Below are positions 1 through 7,489 of a stretch of DNA of 31,499 nt, in pieces; position 1 is the first letter of the stretch; the number at the start of each line of letters is the position of its first letter. The DNA is taken from contig CAILUB010000185.1 of NCBI GenBank assembly GCA_903837305.1, forward strand, positions 1-31,499. The letters are read 5' to 3'. Position numbers and translations under genes: made by a program. The DNA is from an uncultured Cytophagaceae bacterium (GTDB lineage: Bacteria > Bacteroidota > Bacteroidia > Cytophagales > Spirosomataceae). Under the pieces are notes generated by a model that made no database searches, had not been told where the DNA came from, and was given only the letters and a program-made list of their open reading frames with translations.

Positions 1-10
1 CAATTTTTTT

Positions 11-45
11 AAAGGGCTTCAACTTTCCGTTGAAGCCCTTTTTTT
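11..45 (+). terminator. Rho-independent terminator of the gene upstream of the window
   Basis: A perfect 12-bp stem (AAAGGGCTTCAA at 11-22 with TTGAAGCCCTTT at 30-41) encloses a 7-base loop and runs into a T-tract ending at 45. It reads in the plus direction, so it ends a transcript entering from the left. The A/T-rich flank at 4-13 may let it also work in reverse. In many Bacteroidota carA follows the ribosomal operon ending in rplQ; that identity is inference because the gene lies outside the window. Confidence 0.9.
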
Positions 46-85
46 AGGTAATGAGTATTTGACCCTTATTTTATAACAGCATATT

Positions 86-1186
86 ATGAGATTTACCGAG
101 TCTACACCAGCGGTTTTATTATTACAAGACGGAACTATATTCCACGGGAAAGCACTAGGAAAAATAGGAACTCACGGAGGTGAGATCTGTTTTAACACCG
201 GTATGACGGGTTATCAAGAGATTTATACTGATCCTTCTTATGCAGGTCAGGTAATCATTAATACCACGGCTCACATCGGAAACTACGGGGTGATGCAGGA
301 GAAAGAGGCGGAATCGAACAAGGTCCAAATCGCCGGTATGGTGTGTAACGAATTTGCCAGCGTTCACTCGCGTGAAACGGCTGATGGTTCATTGCAAGAC
401 TACTTAGCAAATGCTGGAATTGTTGGAATCTCAGGTATTGACACGCGCGCTTTAGTACGTCACATTCGTACAAAAGGAGTGATGAACTGCTTGATCTCTT
501 CAGAAATTTTTGATGAAGCGGCGTTAAAGGCTGCTTTGGATAAAATTCCATCCATGGAAGGCTTAGAATTATCATCACAAGTGTGTACGCAAGAAGCCTA
601 TTTTGTAGGTGATGAAAAATCAGAGCGTAAAGTAGCGGTATTAGATTTAGGGGTAAAAAGAAGCATTTTATCGAATATTGCTGAGCGTGGTTGCTATTTA
701 AAAGTGTTCCCTGCGAAGACATCGTTTTCTGAAATTGCGGCTTGGAATCCAGATGGGTACTTCGTTTCGAATGGCCCTGGCGATCCTGCGGTGATGTCCT
801 ATGCAATTGACACGGTGACTGATTTCTTGAAAAGTGATAAACCAGTGTTTGGTATCTGTTTAGGTCACCAAATCTTAGCGCAAGTGGTAGGTTTATCTAC
901 GTACAAAATGCACAATGGACACCGTGGCTTAAATCATCCGGTGAAGAATTTAATCTCAGGTCTTTCAGAAATCACTTCTCAAAACCACGGTTTTGCTGTG
1001 AAGATGGAGGAGTTGAAGGCATCTGACCAGGCAGAATTGACACATATAAACCTGAACGACCAATCGGTAGAAGGTTTACGTGTGAAAGGTCGCAAAGCCT
1101 TCTCGGTGCAACATCACCCGGAGGCTAGTCCAGGACCACATGATTCTCGTTACTTATTTGATCAGTTTATCGATCTAATGAAATAA
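86..1186 (+). CDS. carA: Carbamoyl-phosphate synthase small (glutaminase) subunit
   Basis: CarA hydrolyses glutamine and channels ammonia to the CarB subunit, making carbamoyl phosphate for pyrimidine and arginine synthesis in the cytoplasm. The 366-residue length is normal. The N-terminal half has the CPSase small-chain fold signature (GEICFNTGMTGYQEIYTDPSY near residues 32-52). The C-terminal half is a class I glutamine amidotransferase: the nucleophile Cys is in GICLGHQ and the His/Glu pair is in VQHHPEASPGPHDSR. The ATG at 86 gives the full N-terminus. No carB is present in the window, so the two subunits are not adjacent on this side. The gene is monocistronic as seen, with terminators on both sides. 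Confidence 0.97.
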   Translation: MRFTESTPAVLLLQDGTIFHGKALGKIGTHGGEICFNTGMTGYQEIYTDPSYAGQVIINTTAHIGNYGVMQEKEAESNKVQIAGMVCNEFASVHSRETADGSLQDYLANAGIVGISGIDTRALVRHIRTKGVMNCLISSEIFDEAALKAALDKIPSMEGLELSSQVCTQEAYFVGDEKSERKVAVLDLGVKRSILSNIAERGCYLKVFPAKTSFSEIAAWNPDGYFVSNGPGDPAVMSYAIDTVTDFLKSDKPVFGICLGHQILAQVVGLSTYKMHNGHRGLNHPVKNLISGLSEITSQNHGFAVKMEELKASDQAELTHINLNDQSVEGLRVKGRKAFSVQHHPEASPGPHDSRYLFDQFIDLMK

Positions 1187-1262
1187 AAAAAGCCCTGAGA
1201 GATTGAACTGCATCCAAAAAGTTAGACAATTTTTTGGGTGAAGTTCAGATCAGGGCTTTTTT
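1186..1262. terminator. Bidirectional terminator between convergent carA and the gene ending at 1264
   Basis: The outer arms are AAAAAAGCCCTGA (1186-1198) and TCAGGGCTTTTTT (1250-1262), perfectly complementary over 13 bp. A-runs on one side and T-runs on the other allow termination on both strands. The first base of the left arm is the last base of the carA stop codon. The enclosed 51 bases are not a simple loop: they hold a second palindrome (1204-1247), so the whole segment can fold as one long hairpin with small internal loops. Confidence 0.88.
1204..1247. repeat. 44-bp palindrome resembling joined insertion-sequence ends
   Basis: The left half begins TGAACTGCATCCAAAAAG and the right half, read on the other strand, begins TGAACTTCACCCAAAAAA, so the arms match with only three or four differences. 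The left arm continues into GTTAGACA. The pattern TGAACTGCaCCCAAAAAGTT followed by AGACA resembles, from memory, terminal inverted repeats of IS3-family (IS150-like) elements. There is no transposase, and no direct target duplication is obvious. It could be a miniature palindromic element derived from IS ends, or simply an elaborated terminator stem. Confidence 0.5.
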
Positions 1263-1263
1263 A

Positions 1264-2673
1264 TTAGGCTTGGTAGCCAAAGAGCGAATTCTCTTTGATC
1301 ATTTTAGCGACCGATTTGGGTACTAATGGCACCCATTCTTCGCCACCGGATTGAATCATTTCGAGTACCTTATCGGTCCGAATATTCATCAGTTTCTCAT
1401 CGTATTTTTGGATCTCCGCCAGCTTTTGATTTTCTACTAGATATTGGAATAACCCATTCAAATGAGCCTCTGGTTGGAAATTTTTCAGGTGAATAATCGC
1501 CCCATTTTCATCCACAGTAGGGTAAAGGTATAATTTGATGTTTTGGCCAAACAAACAGCCAAAAGCACTCATAATTCCACCCGGAACGTCTATGTAGTGT
1601 TTTTCCTCAAAGATGTATTCTAAGTTAGGCATACCCATGACGAGGGCCATCTTTAACTTAGAGAATTGACTTAAAAAGTCGACTAATTTGAAATATTCGT
1701 GGAAGTTAGAGATTAACACCGTTTGGCCTAAGGAGCACAAAATATCCACGCGATCTAAGAAGTCTTTTTCATCAATCTTGTGTGTATCATTTTCTAAGCT
1801 TTTTAGTGTCAATTCAGACAGCACGCAGATTTTATCATCGTCCACATCGGGCTCTTGTTCGAACTGAGCGACGCCTTTCTTTAACATGTCCGAGAAGATA
1901 TTCGTCACCGGACGGAAACGGCCGCGAACGGCTACGATGTGTTTTTTTGCCAAAGCATCATAGGGTTGCATCACCTTTCCATCCGGACCAAAAACGGCCG
2001 CCTGTGTATACCCATGCTTCACTAAATACAATGACATCAAGCGATTATCCACCTCCTTGAAGTCCGGTCCCTCGAAGCGAATCATATCGATTTCGATCCG
2101 GTCTTTGGACAAATCATCTAATAAGGATAAGAGTAATTTCTCTGGATTATCGTAATAATGGTAGCAACCGAATAACAAATTCACCCCAATGATACCTAAG
2201 GCTTGCTGTTGCAGGATGTTGTCATTATCGAGCATATTGACGTGGATAACCACGTCATTGAATCCGCCGTTTGGCGTTAATTGGAAACGAAGTCCAATCC
2301 AGCCGTGAGCGTCATTGGTCTTTTGAAAATTCAAGGCAGAGACGGTATCAGCGAAGGCAAAGAAGCGTTTCTCTGCGGCAGTATCCGTTAAACGAACATT
2401 CAATAATTTAAACTCCCGGTTTAACATCTTCATTAAACGCGGCTCGCATACATATTTTCCAGAGGCCTCTTCACCATAGATGGCATCTGAAAAAGCCATG
2501 TCATAAGCAGAGATGGTTTTGGCAATAGTACCGGAAGCGCCACCCGCCTTGAAAAAGTTAGCTGCTACATCTTGACCCGCTCCGATTTCGGCAAAAGAAC
2601 CGTAGATACTGCGATCTAAATTGATTTGAAGTGCTTTTTGCTTTGTTCCTATGGATTTAATGTGTGATGTCAT
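1264..2673 (-). CDS. Conserved protein of unknown function (469 aa)
   Basis: I do not assign a function. The protein looks soluble, with no signal peptide or membrane segment. Its N-terminal part has a distinctive conserved-looking block: INLDRSIYGSFAEIGAGQ, then AGGASGTIAKTISAYDMAF and YVCEPRLMKMLNREF. The middle (WIGLRFQLTPNGGFNDVVIH, then NLLFGCYHYYDNPEKLL) and the C-terminus (GEEWVPLVPKSVAKMI) also look like structured domain sequence. The ATG at 2673 is preferred; an in-frame TTG at 2721 would add 16 basic residues. From memory, relatives are sometimes auto-labelled TonB-dependent receptor or nicotinate-nucleotide adenylyltransferase. The first does not fit, since there is no export signal or barrel. 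It lies last in a minus-strand run after the sugar-kinase-like gene. Confidence 0.85.
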   Translation of the reverse strand: MTSHIKSIGTKQKALQINLDRSIYGSFAEIGAGQDVAANFFKAGGASGTIAKTISAYDMAFSDAIYGEEASGKYVCEPRLMKMLNREFKLLNVRLTDTAAEKRFFAFADTVSALNFQKTNDAHGWIGLRFQLTPNGGFNDVVIHVNMLDNDNILQQQALGIIGVNLLFGCYHYYDNPEKLLLSLLDDLSKDRIEIDMIRFEGPDFKEVDNRLMSLYLVKHGYTQAAVFGPDGKVMQPYDALAKKHIVAVRGRFRPVTNIFSDMLKKGVAQFEQEPDVDDDKICVLSELTLKSLENDTHKIDEKDFLDRVDILCSLGQTVLISNFHEYFKLVDFLSQFSKLKMALVMGMPNLEYIFEEKHYIDVPGGIMSAFGCLFGQNIKLYLYPTVDENGAIIHLKNFQPEAHLNGLFQYLVENQKLAEIQKYDEKLMNIRTDKVLEMIQSGGEEWVPLVPKSVAKMIKENSLFGYQA

Positions 2674-2730
2674 AGGTAGTGTTTTAGTTTGTTGTCTTAG
2701 GCTTTTTTTCAAGTGCCGCAATTTACGAAT

Positions 2731-3582
2731 TTATGGCCAAAATTCCCCCTTGTGGTACAAGCAAAGTCCAGCCATGGGACCCTCGCTGATATGGCCTATA
2801 GGTAAACTATTTTTTTTCATCACCTGTTTTAAAATATCTGAATAATAAAAGGCCACAGAACCTGTGAAATGAAAAACGGGCGCCTCCGTGTAGCGTTTTA
2901 AATACAGGGAAATAAAGGCATCAAAAGATTGTTCGATTAAACCATAACAAAAGGCATCTCGGCGGTGATCAAACAAAAATTTAGAAAAACCAGCAAACCA
3001 GCGATTTGGAAATGCTTGTTTGTAGGCCTTGTCTAAAACCGAAAGTCTATCCAATACCCCAAATCGTTTCTCAAAAACGGCCCGAATCTCGACAGGCATT
3101 TGTCCGTGCAAATAACTCAAGAGTAACAATTTGCCTAAATGTCCCCCACTCCCCTCATCTCCTAACCAAAATCCCAATGGGGGAATTTGTGCAGAAATTC
3201 GCCCGCCATCCCAATAACCGGAATTAGATCCCGTTCCTAAAATACACGCAATCCCTGACTCTTTACCACATAGCGATCTAGCAGCAGCGATAAGGTCGTT
3301 CTGTATTTCAAGCAAACAGGTGCTAGGGAAATACGGTCTAAAGGCGGCTGCAATCACCTCGCATTGCGCCTCACCCGTAACTCCTGTGCCGTAATAATAA
3401 ATAGCTTGGATGGGGAGGTCTGCAAATTCGCCTAAAACCGCCGCTTGCGCCGAAGTAATCTCATCGGTTGTTTGGTAGTAGGGATTGATACCCGCACTGT
3501 TAAAGCTTTCATAAGGGGATAACGGATCCTTTATTAGCCTCCATGCTGTTTTAGTCGAACCACTTTCAACGATTAATATCAT
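2731..3582 (-). CDS. BadF/BadG/BcrA/BcrD-type ATPase, N-acetylglucosamine kinase-like
   Basis: This 283-residue cytoplasmic protein has the ASKHA fold pattern. Phosphate-1 loop: VESGSTKTAWRLI at residues 4-16. A second loop is CILGTGSNSGYWDG, followed by LGFWLGDEGSGGHLGKLLL, which is characteristic of the BadF/N-acetylglucosamine-kinase group. Members phosphorylate amino sugars such as GlcNAc or MurNAc during cell-wall recycling, or act on other substrates. The specific sugar cannot be read from the sequence. It starts two bases after the stop of the cytochrome b5-like gene, so the two are almost certainly co-transcribed. In Bacteroidota genomes this family is common and usually annotated only as 'N-acetylglucosamine kinase'. 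Confidence 0.85.
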   Translation of the reverse strand: MILIVESGSTKTAWRLIKDPLSPYESFNSAGINPYYQTTDEITSAQAAVLGEFADLPIQAIYYYGTGVTGEAQCEVIAAAFRPYFPSTCLLEIQNDLIAAARSLCGKESGIACILGTGSNSGYWDGGRISAQIPPLGFWLGDEGSGGHLGKLLLLSYLHGQMPVEIRAVFEKRFGVLDRLSVLDKAYKQAFPNRWFAGFSKFLFDHRRDAFCYGLIEQSFDAFISLYLKRYTEAPVFHFTGSVAFYYSDILKQVMKKNSLPIGHISEGPMAGLCLYHKGEFWP

Positions 3583-3584
3583 AA

Positions 3585-3812
3585 TTAAGCTAGGATTCCA
3601 ATGGGCGTGAATTTCTCAAAGACTTTCTCAGAATGCGGTGCATCAGCGAGCTCAGGGGTCAAATCTTGGCCAGCCCAATGTTCGTAATGCTTCCCGTTTT
3701 TCCATAATTTGGAATGGGTCATGTCGTAAATGAGACCCTGGAAAGCCACCCAAATCTCAGGTTTATCTTGCCCATTTCGAAGGGCTAATTGTCCACGCGT
3801 ATAGGTCTTCAT
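3585..3812 (-). CDS. Small cytochrome b5-like heme-binding domain protein
   Basis: A 75-residue single-domain protein. It matches the short bacterial cytochrome b5 type: ELxxxNGQ at the start, a WVAFQGLIYDMTHSKLW block, then KHYEHWAGQDLTPEL and DAPHSEKVFEKF. In this family the histidines in the KHxxH segment and in APH are the likely heme ligands; that is family knowledge, not shown here. There is no membrane anchor or signal peptide, so it is probably cytoplasmic. It is the first gene of the minus-strand run that continues with the sugar-kinase-like and unknown genes. A heme protein in front of a sugar kinase has no obvious pathway meaning. Confidence 0.8.
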   Translation of the reverse strand: MKTYTRGQLALRNGQDKPEIWVAFQGLIYDMTHSKLWKNGKHYEHWAGQDLTPELADAPHSEKVFEKFTPIGILA

Positions 3813-3831
3813 ATTTTTTACGAAGCTAAAT

Positions 3832-3857
3832 AAAAAGAGGCAAACCCGCCTTTTTTT
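3832..3857. other. Hairpin with T-tracts in the divergent region 3813-3896
   Basis: AAAAAGAGGC (3832-3841) can pair with GCCTTTTTTT (3848-3857) through 10 positions including one G-T pair, with an AAACCC loop. It looks like a terminator on both strands. It sits between two divergently transcribed genes, where an ordinary terminator is not expected. It could attenuate one of the leaders or insulate the two promoters. Confidence 0.5.
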
Positions 3858-3896
3858 CAGAAAGATTTTTAATTTTACACACTAAAATAGATCACT

Positions 3897-4376
3897 ATGA
3901 AAAATTTCATTTTCTTAATCTGTGCTATAGCCGTTATGGCATGCAGTGGAGCAGGATCAGATCCTGCACCTACACCGGTACCACCGACCCCTACGGTAGA
4001 TGTGGCCACGTTAGTTAAGAAGGTTTGGACAGCTAGTTCCGCTCAATGGGACGGGGTCACTAAATATGATAAAACAAGTACTTCTAATGTTGTACAAGGT
4101 TATTCTCAGTTTAAACTTGATCTTTCCGCTGGAAGTGCTGTTACGTTAACTGAATTTGATGGGAAAATTTTCACAGGGACTTATTCCGTTTCAACTGATG
4201 GTAAAAGCTTGACACTTAATGGACTTACCAGCTCGGCAGGAGCTCCTACAGGAACGGGCGGAATAATAACTTATTCAATTTTGGCAACACCTACTGCGAC
4301 AACCTTAAGTTTACAACAAACAACGGCCTATGTGAAGGCAAGTAGTGCCATTGTAAAACTAGCTTTAGTGAATTAA
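3897..4376 (+). CDS. Small lipoprotein with a proline-rich linker and a lipocalin-like domain
   Basis: The N-terminus is a lipoprotein signal peptide: MKNFIFLICAIAVMAC with Cys16 as the predicted lipidated residue. A threonine/proline linker (residues about 21-34) follows. The remaining 120 residues contain alternating polar and hydrophobic strands (FTGTYSVSTDGKSLTLNG, TTLSLQQTTAY), typical of the small lipocalin-like domains on Bacteroidota surface lipoproteins. The function is unknown. Membrane side cannot be settled, because the residues after Cys16 (SGAGSDP) carry only one acidic residue. The gene has its own terminator and a weak TAATTTTA box at 3870-3877, so it appears monocistronic. 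Confidence 0.85.
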   Translation: MKNFIFLICAIAVMACSGAGSDPAPTPVPPTPTVDVATLVKKVWTASSAQWDGVTKYDKTSTSNVVQGYSQFKLDLSAGSAVTLTEFDGKIFTGTYSVSTDGKSLTLNGLTSSAGAPTGTGGIITYSILATPTATTLSLQQTTAYVKASSAIVKLALVN

Positions 4377-4390
4377 TACGATTTAAAAAA

Positions 4391-4419
4391 TGGAAAGCCG
4401 TCCTTGTGGCGGCTTTTTG
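4391..4419 (+). terminator. Rho-independent terminator after the lipoprotein gene, just before thiL
   Basis: AAAGCCG (4394-4400) pairs with CGGCTTT (4410-4416) around a 9-base loop and ends in TTTTT (4414-4418). It closes the lipoprotein transcript 15 bases after its stop codon. The T-tract ends only 9 bases before the thiL ATG at 4428, leaving no room for a separate thiL promoter between hairpin and gene. Confidence 0.85.
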
Positions 4420-4427
4420 CGTTATAT

Positions 4428-5453
4428 ATGGAAAAGAGAACTGAAATTGGCGAAATTGGCGAATTTGGATTAATTAATCACCTAGCCTTACAATTCACAG
4501 GAAATCAAGACTGGACAGAACTGGGTATTGGTGATGATACGGCGGTTTTAGATCCTAAAGGGAATAAGGTGGTGACCACGACCGAATTATTAATTGAAGG
4601 AGTTCATTTTGACTTAGCCTATACACCATTGCAACATTTAGGGTTTAAGGCAGTTTCGGTGGTTTTGTCTGATATTGCTGCTATGAATGCAATTCCTACG
4701 CAAATCATGATTGGATTGGGTTTATCAAATCGTTTTTCGGTGGAATCGGTAGATGCTTTGTACGAAGGAATTCGATTAGCGTGCGAAGAATACAAAGTGG
4801 ATGTGGTAGGAGGGGATACGACTTCTAGTCCGCAGGGATTGATTTTGTCCATGGCGGCAACGGGAGTGGTAGAAGCGGATAAGTTAGTAAAGCGAGGAAC
4901 AGCAAAAGCAAATGATGTACTTTGTGTTTCAGGGGATCTAGGTGCTGCCTTGATGGGATTACATTCATTGGAAAGAGAAAAACAAGTGTTTTTGTCTAAT
5001 CCAGAAATGCAACCTGAATTAGAGGGCAAAAGTTATGTCGTTTTACGTCAGCTTAAACCGATGGCCCGCTTTGATATCATTCATGAATTAAGAGAACTAG
5101 GAGTGGTGCCTACTTCGATGATCGATTGTTCGGATGGATTAGCTTCTGAGATTATTCATTTATGTAATGCATCGGGATTAGGCGCGCGTATTTTTGAAAA
5201 AAATATTCCAATTGATGATGAGACGTATCTCTCAGCTACAGAATTTAATTTAAGTCCATTAACGGCTGCCTTGAATGGGGGAGAGGACTATGAGTTACTA
5301 TTTACGGTCTCTCAAGAGGATTTCCCTAAAGTGGAGAAGATCGCGGATGTTACTGCTATTGGATACATGACTAACATCCGTGATGAACGTGTAATGGTCA
5401 TGAAATCGGATTCAATCGTTAATTTAACGGCTCCAGGATTTGGTAATTCGTAA
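4428..5453 (+). CDS. thiL: Thiamine-monophosphate kinase
   Basis: ThiL phosphorylates thiamine monophosphate to thiamine pyrophosphate, the active cofactor. The PurM/ThiL-type ATP-binding signatures are present: IGDDTAVLD near the N-terminus, VVGGDTTSSP, DCSDGLASE, and NGGEDYELLFT near the C-terminus. At 341 residues it is of normal size. I chose the ATG at 4428 (MEKRTEIGEIGEFGLI), because homologues start just before the conserved GEFGLI segment. An upstream in-frame TTG at 4404 lies inside the terminator hairpin and would add a hydrophobic octapeptide. No other thi gene is nearby, and no TPP riboswitch is visible upstream. How it is transcribed past the upstream terminator is an open question. 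Confidence 0.95.
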   Translation: MEKRTEIGEIGEFGLINHLALQFTGNQDWTELGIGDDTAVLDPKGNKVVTTTELLIEGVHFDLAYTPLQHLGFKAVSVVLSDIAAMNAIPTQIMIGLGLSNRFSVESVDALYEGIRLACEEYKVDVVGGDTTSSPQGLILSMAATGVVEADKLVKRGTAKANDVLCVSGDLGAALMGLHSLEREKQVFLSNPEMQPELEGKSYVVLRQLKPMARFDIIHELRELGVVPTSMIDCSDGLASEIIHLCNASGLGARIFEKNIPIDDETYLSATEFNLSPLTAALNGGEDYELLFTVSQEDFPKVEKIADVTAIGYMTNIRDERVMVMKSDSIVNLTAPGFGNS

Positions 5454-5482
5454 TCCGTTCGTCGACAAAATTTGCCGTTTAA

Positions 5483-5490
5483 TAAGTTTG
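5483..5490 (+). promoter_or_regulatory. Candidate -7 promoter box for the sugar dehydratase gene
   Basis: TAAGTTTG matches the Bacteroidota -7 consensus TAnnTTTG exactly. No TTG lies at the expected 17-23 base distance upstream, which lowers confidence. If used, transcription would begin about 5497, just before the hairpin at 5501-5540, giving a leader of about 73 bases. Confidence 0.4.
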
Positions 5491-5500
5491 CATTTGTTTT

Positions 5501-5540
5501 GGTGAATTAATTGGTAATTTTGAATGTTCATTAATTCACC
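5501..5540. promoter_or_regulatory. Perfect 11-bp inverted repeat in the leader of the sugar dehydratase gene
   Basis: GGTGAATTAAT (5501-5511) and ATTAATTCACC (5530-5540) are perfect complements separated by 18 bases. No T-tract follows, so it is not a normal terminator. It lies between the candidate -7 box and the ATG at 5570. It could be an mRNA leader stem-loop or a DNA operator for a dimeric regulator. Confidence 0.6.
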
Positions 5541-5569
5541 TGTGTGCCCGTGTTTTAGTACAATCTATT

Positions 5570-7489
5570 ATGACGAAGTCTTCCTTCATTCGGAAATATT
5601 CGAATCGCTTTCTCTCGAGATGGCTCGTATTAGTCTTTGATTCACTGATTGTCATCTTCTCCTTCTCTATTGCTACCTTATTACGGATGAATTTCCAGCT
5701 TTCGGAAATTGATTTAACCGTATTTGCATCCCAATTAGTCTTTGTACTTGGATTGCGCTTATTAGCGTTTTTGTTCTTCCAATCCTATGCAGGAATTATT
5801 CGGCACACGAGTATTGAGGACGCTATTCTTATTTTAAAGGCTGTTTTCACAGGAACAGTAGGGGCCGTTTTAGTATCCGGAGTGATCAGAAATACGTTAG
5901 GTTTTGAACACGTATTTAATTTATCAGCCTCCATATTAATAATTGACTTTTTTATCTGTCTTTTCTGGATGGTTATTCTTCGCTTCTTTGTGAAGAGCTT
6001 TTATGAGTCATTTGTTAATCAATTTAAACCCACCATTGGGGTACTTATCTATGGAGCTGGTTATACAGGGATGTTGACTAAGAATGTGTTCCAAACGGAC
6101 CGTTCCACTAACTATAAAATTCTAGGCTTTATTGATGATAATGAATCCAAGATTGGGAAAACGATTGAAGGTATCAAGGTATTTAGCTTGCCAGAGGTAT
6201 TGGATAAGTTTGTAGGCTCGAATGATGGAATGGAGGTTATTATGGCCATCAACAATATGTCGGCTAAATCGAAACGCAAAATTTCAGATATCTTCTTAGA
6301 TCGTGGCGTAGTAGTTAAAGCTTTACCTCCTGTCGATAAATGGGTGGAAGGTGAGTTTGCCATGAATCAAATTCATAACGTAAAGATTGAGGATCTATTG
6401 GGTCGTGAGGTGATCCAAATGAACAATAAGCGGATTGGTGAGGAGATTTCAGGCAAAGTGATACTAGTAACCGGCGCAGCGGGATCCATTGGAAGTGAAA
6501 TCGTCCGTCAGCTTATCGCTTATTTCCCCTCTAAACTTGTACTGGTGGATCAGGCTGAGTCAGCGTTATATGATTTAGAGTATGAATTAGCGGGCAAAGT
6601 TCCCGCCAACGTACAGCTTATTGTTAATGTGGCTGATGTATCTGATACGCGACGTATAGCTAAGATTTTTAAGAGTCATCAGCCTAATATAATTTTCCAT
6701 GCTGCGGCTTATAAGCATGTCCCTTTGATGGAAAATAATCCGTATGAAGCGATTAAAACCAATGTGATTGGAACGCGGATTTTGGCTGAAATGGCCTCCG
6801 AAGTAGGTGTTGAAAAATTTGTGATGGTTTCAACGGATAAGGCGGTGAATCCTACGAATGTGATGGGAGCGACGAAGCGTTTGGCGGAGATGTATACTCA
6901 GTCTATGAATCAATTGGAAGGGGTAAAGACGAAGTTTATTGCCACTCGTTTTGGAAACGTATTGGGATCTAATGGGTCAGTGATACCCCTATTTAAGAAA
7001 CAAATTGAGCGTGGTGGTCCGGTAACAGTTACACATCCAGAGATTACTCGGTATTTTATGACCATTCCTGAAGCATGTGAGCTCGTATTAGAAGCTGCGA
7101 CCATGGGACAAGGCGGAGAAGTATTTGTATTTGATATGGGCGAATCTGTGAAGATTATAGACCTGGCTAAGAAGATGATTACTTTAAGTGGCTTGAGAGT
7201 AGATAAAGATATTGAAATCAGATATACGGGTTTACGTCCAGGAGAAAAGTTGTATGAGGAGTTATTGAATAACGATGAGAATACGCTACCTACCCACCAT
7301 CCTAAGATTTTGATTGCAGAAGTAAATACGCCTTCCTATGCTTATATGGAAGTGGCGACAAACGATTTAAATCACTTATTGTCGAGTGGAAATAATAATT
7401 CCATTGTTGCTAAAATCAAGGAGATAATTCCAGAGTACAAATCAAACAATTCTGTGTTTGAGACGCTTGATAAGAAATCGATTAAATAA
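5570..7489 (+). CDS. Membrane-anchored nucleoside-diphosphate-sugar 4,6-dehydratase/epimerase (WbpM/CapD/PglF-like)
   Basis: This 639-residue protein has the full long-form architecture. About four membrane segments span residues 17-140. A first Rossmann-like domain has GAGYTG at 162-167. A second SDR domain has the NAD-binding TGAAGSIG at 301-308. The catalytic region is STDKAVNPTNVMGATK (Ser421, Met432, Lys436). Met replaces the usual SDR tyrosine, as in WbpM-type large 4,6-dehydratases, so this supports dehydration of UDP-GlcNAc-type substrates, the first step toward deoxyamino sugars for surface polysaccharide or protein glycans. AAAYKHVPLMENNPYEAI and LRPGEKLYEELL are further family signatures. 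It stands alone here, without glycosyltransferases. Its 3' end overlaps the convergent next gene by 8 bases. Confidence 0.92.
   Translation: MTKSSFIRKYSNRFLSRWLVLVFDSLIVIFSFSIATLLRMNFQLSEIDLTVFASQLVFVLGLRLLAFLFFQSYAGIIRHTSIEDAILILKAVFTGTVGAVLVSGVIRNTLGFEHVFNLSASILIIDFFICLFWMVILRFFVKSFYESFVNQFKPTIGVLIYGAGYTGMLTKNVFQTDRSTNYKILGFIDDNESKIGKTIEGIKVFSLPEVLDKFVGSNDGMEVIMAINNMSAKSKRKISDIFLDRGVVVKALPPVDKWVEGEFAMNQIHNVKIEDLLGREVIQMNNKRIGEEISGKVILVTGAAGSIGSEIVRQLIAYFPSKLVLVDQAESALYDLEYELAGKVPANVQLIVNVADVSDTRRIAKIFKSHQPNIIFHAAAYKHVPLMENNPYEAIKTNVIGTRILAEMASEVGVEKFVMVSTDKAVNPTNVMGATKRLAEMYTQSMNQLEGVKTKFIATRFGNVLGSNGSVIPLFKKQIERGGPVTVTHPEITRYFMTIPEACELVLEAATMGQGGEVFVFDMGESVKIIDLAKKMITLSGLRVDKDIEIRYTGLRPGEKLYEELLNNDENTLPTHHPKILIAEVNTPSYAYMEVATNDLNHLLSSGNNNSIVAKIKEIIPEYKSNNSVFETLDKKSIK

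Noticed and set aside
1264..2673. TonB-dependent receptor label for the unknown protein
   Set aside because: No signal peptide, plug domain or beta-barrel pattern; the protein appears soluble.
4377..4430. TPP riboswitch ahead of thiL
   Set aside because: The 51-base gap holds only a short terminator hairpin; the conserved thi-box sequence is not present and there is no space for it.
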